Shown: positions 63,385 through 64,000 of the stretch, in pieces | Layout: the number at the start of each line of letters is the position of its first letter | How positions within the stretch are numbered: the stretch's first letter is position 1 | Assembly (NCBI RefSeq): GCF_900104065.1 | Contig: NZ_FNLC01000008.1 | Span: 1-64,000, forward strand | Direction: 5' to 3' | DNA length: 64,000 bases | From: Natronobacterium texcoconense | GTDB lineage: Archaea > Halobacteriota > Halobacteria > Halobacteriales > Natrialbaceae | The notes under the pieces: model-generated | Told to the model about the DNA's origin: nothing | Databases searched by the model: none | What the model saw: the letters and a program-made list of their open reading frames with translations, nothing else | Made by a program: the position numbers and the translations under genes

Positions 63385-64000
63385 TTACAGGATTCGCTTG
63401 CCGAACGCACTCGCCGTAAGTTCGGCCGCGAGCATCGCCGTCTCGTTGCGGTCGTCGAGAATCGGGTTCACCTCGACGACGTCCATCGACCGGAGGATGT
63501 CGTCGCGTTTGTGGCGTTCGGAAACCGTCTCGAGTGCGGCGTGGGCTTCGCGGTAGGTGACACCGCCACGGACGGGGGTACCGACGCCTGGTGCGGCCTT
63601 CGGATCGACCATGTCCAGATCGAGACTGACGTGAATACCGTCGGTGCCGTCGGTCGCGACCTCGAGTGCGTCCTCGACGACGGCCGTCATCCCGCGCTCG
63701 TCCACGTCGGACATCGTGAACGCGGTCATCTCGCTGTTTCGGACCAGTTCCCGTTCGCTCTCGTCGATGCTCCGGAGGCCGACGTAGGCGATCGACTCCT
63801 CCCGAATGCGGGGCGCGTGGGCCCACTCCATCTCCCCGAACGAGCCGCGACCGAGCACCGCGCCGAGTGGCATCCCGTGGACGTTACCGCTGGGGGAGGT
63901 CTCCGGGGTGTTGAGGTCGGCGTGGGCGTCGAACCAGATCGCACCGAGATCTGCCTCGCGTGCCGAGCCGTGCATCGATCCGATCGCGATAGAGTGATCG
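63385..64000 (-). CDS. rocF: Arginase (start beyond the window)
   Basis: The C-terminal ~205 residues of an arginase; the frame is open to the right edge, whose last codons read DHSIAIGS, the GGDHS manganese motif region. Visible sites: WFDAHADLNTPETSPSGNVHGMP, VSLDLDMVDPKAAPG and DVVEVNP. ETSPSGN-HGMPL is arginase-like rather than agmatinase-like. It hydrolyses arginine to ornithine and urea. It stands alone in the window. Confidence 0.9.
   Translation of the reverse strand, partial: DHSIAIGSMHGSAREADLGAIWFDAHADLNTPETSPSGNVHGMPLGAVLGRGSFGEMEWAHAPRIREESIAYVGLRSIDESERELVRNSEMTAFTMSDVDERGMTAVVEDALEVATDGTDGIHVSLDLDMVDPKAAPGVGTPVRGGVTYREAHAALETVSERHKRDDILRSMDVVEVNPILDDRNETAMLAAELTASAFGKRIL

Overview
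The window comes from the chromosome of an extremely halophilic archaeon (class Halobacteria). The signs are very acidic predicted proteins, high GC with frequent CTCGAG, many leaderless genes with a TATA box about 27 bases before the start, Tat lipoproteins, HTH_10/Bat-type regulators, PGF-CTERM surface proteins, Cbf5, archaeal SAM synthetase and a type I-B-like CRISPR repeat. A member of the Natrialbales is likely, but that is inference.

Layout. 1-268: leader end of a CRISPR array running off the left edge. 269-4387: purL and a PAS/PAS/GAF kinase-like sensor whose H-box lacks histidine. 4545-5957: a tnpB-only IS200/IS605 element with hairpin ends. 5993-14428: a small membrane protein, a type IV pilin, a winged-helix regulator, cobA, a Tat lipoprotein, a DUF2243 protein, cbiP, a ribbon-helix-helix protein, an MTH865-like protein and a Bat-type regulator. 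14688-21553: complete histidine utilisation (hutU-hutG-hutI, hutH) with a divergent HTH_10 gene and a small DsrE-like gene inside. 21556-27791: thiI, an MFS carrier, a DUF4336 protein, SAM synthetase, a CYTH protein and an FKBP isomerase. 28002-33897: cytochrome oxidase genes (IV; fused I+III; II) split by a surface subtilase. 34186-42521: adk, DUF106, cmk and cbf5, with two large pilin-like surface genes on the opposite strand between adk and DUF106.

42802-53171 is the most coherent accessory locus: CoA ligase, HTH_10 regulator, a five-gene Liv-type ABC transporter, a second CoA ligase and a divergent KAS III-like enzyme. From LivG onward all junctions but the last overlap. It looks like uptake, CoA activation and condensation of an unknown carboxylic acid.

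53429-57840 is a recombination hotspot. tRNA-Pro(GGG) is followed by about 300 bases of nested palindromes built from the tRNA 3' end, then a truncated DNA-binding gene and several small, partly AT-rich orphan genes, closed by another palindrome block at 57787. No integrase is visible. 57856-64000 holds a PQQ-type propeller surface protein with near-identical tandem repeats, small zinc-ribbon proteins, a second copy of an 86-base palindromic element (the first is at 9607), an Nmad3-like protein, a hexapeptide acyltransferase, an NDH-2-like flavoprotein and the start-truncated end of arginase.
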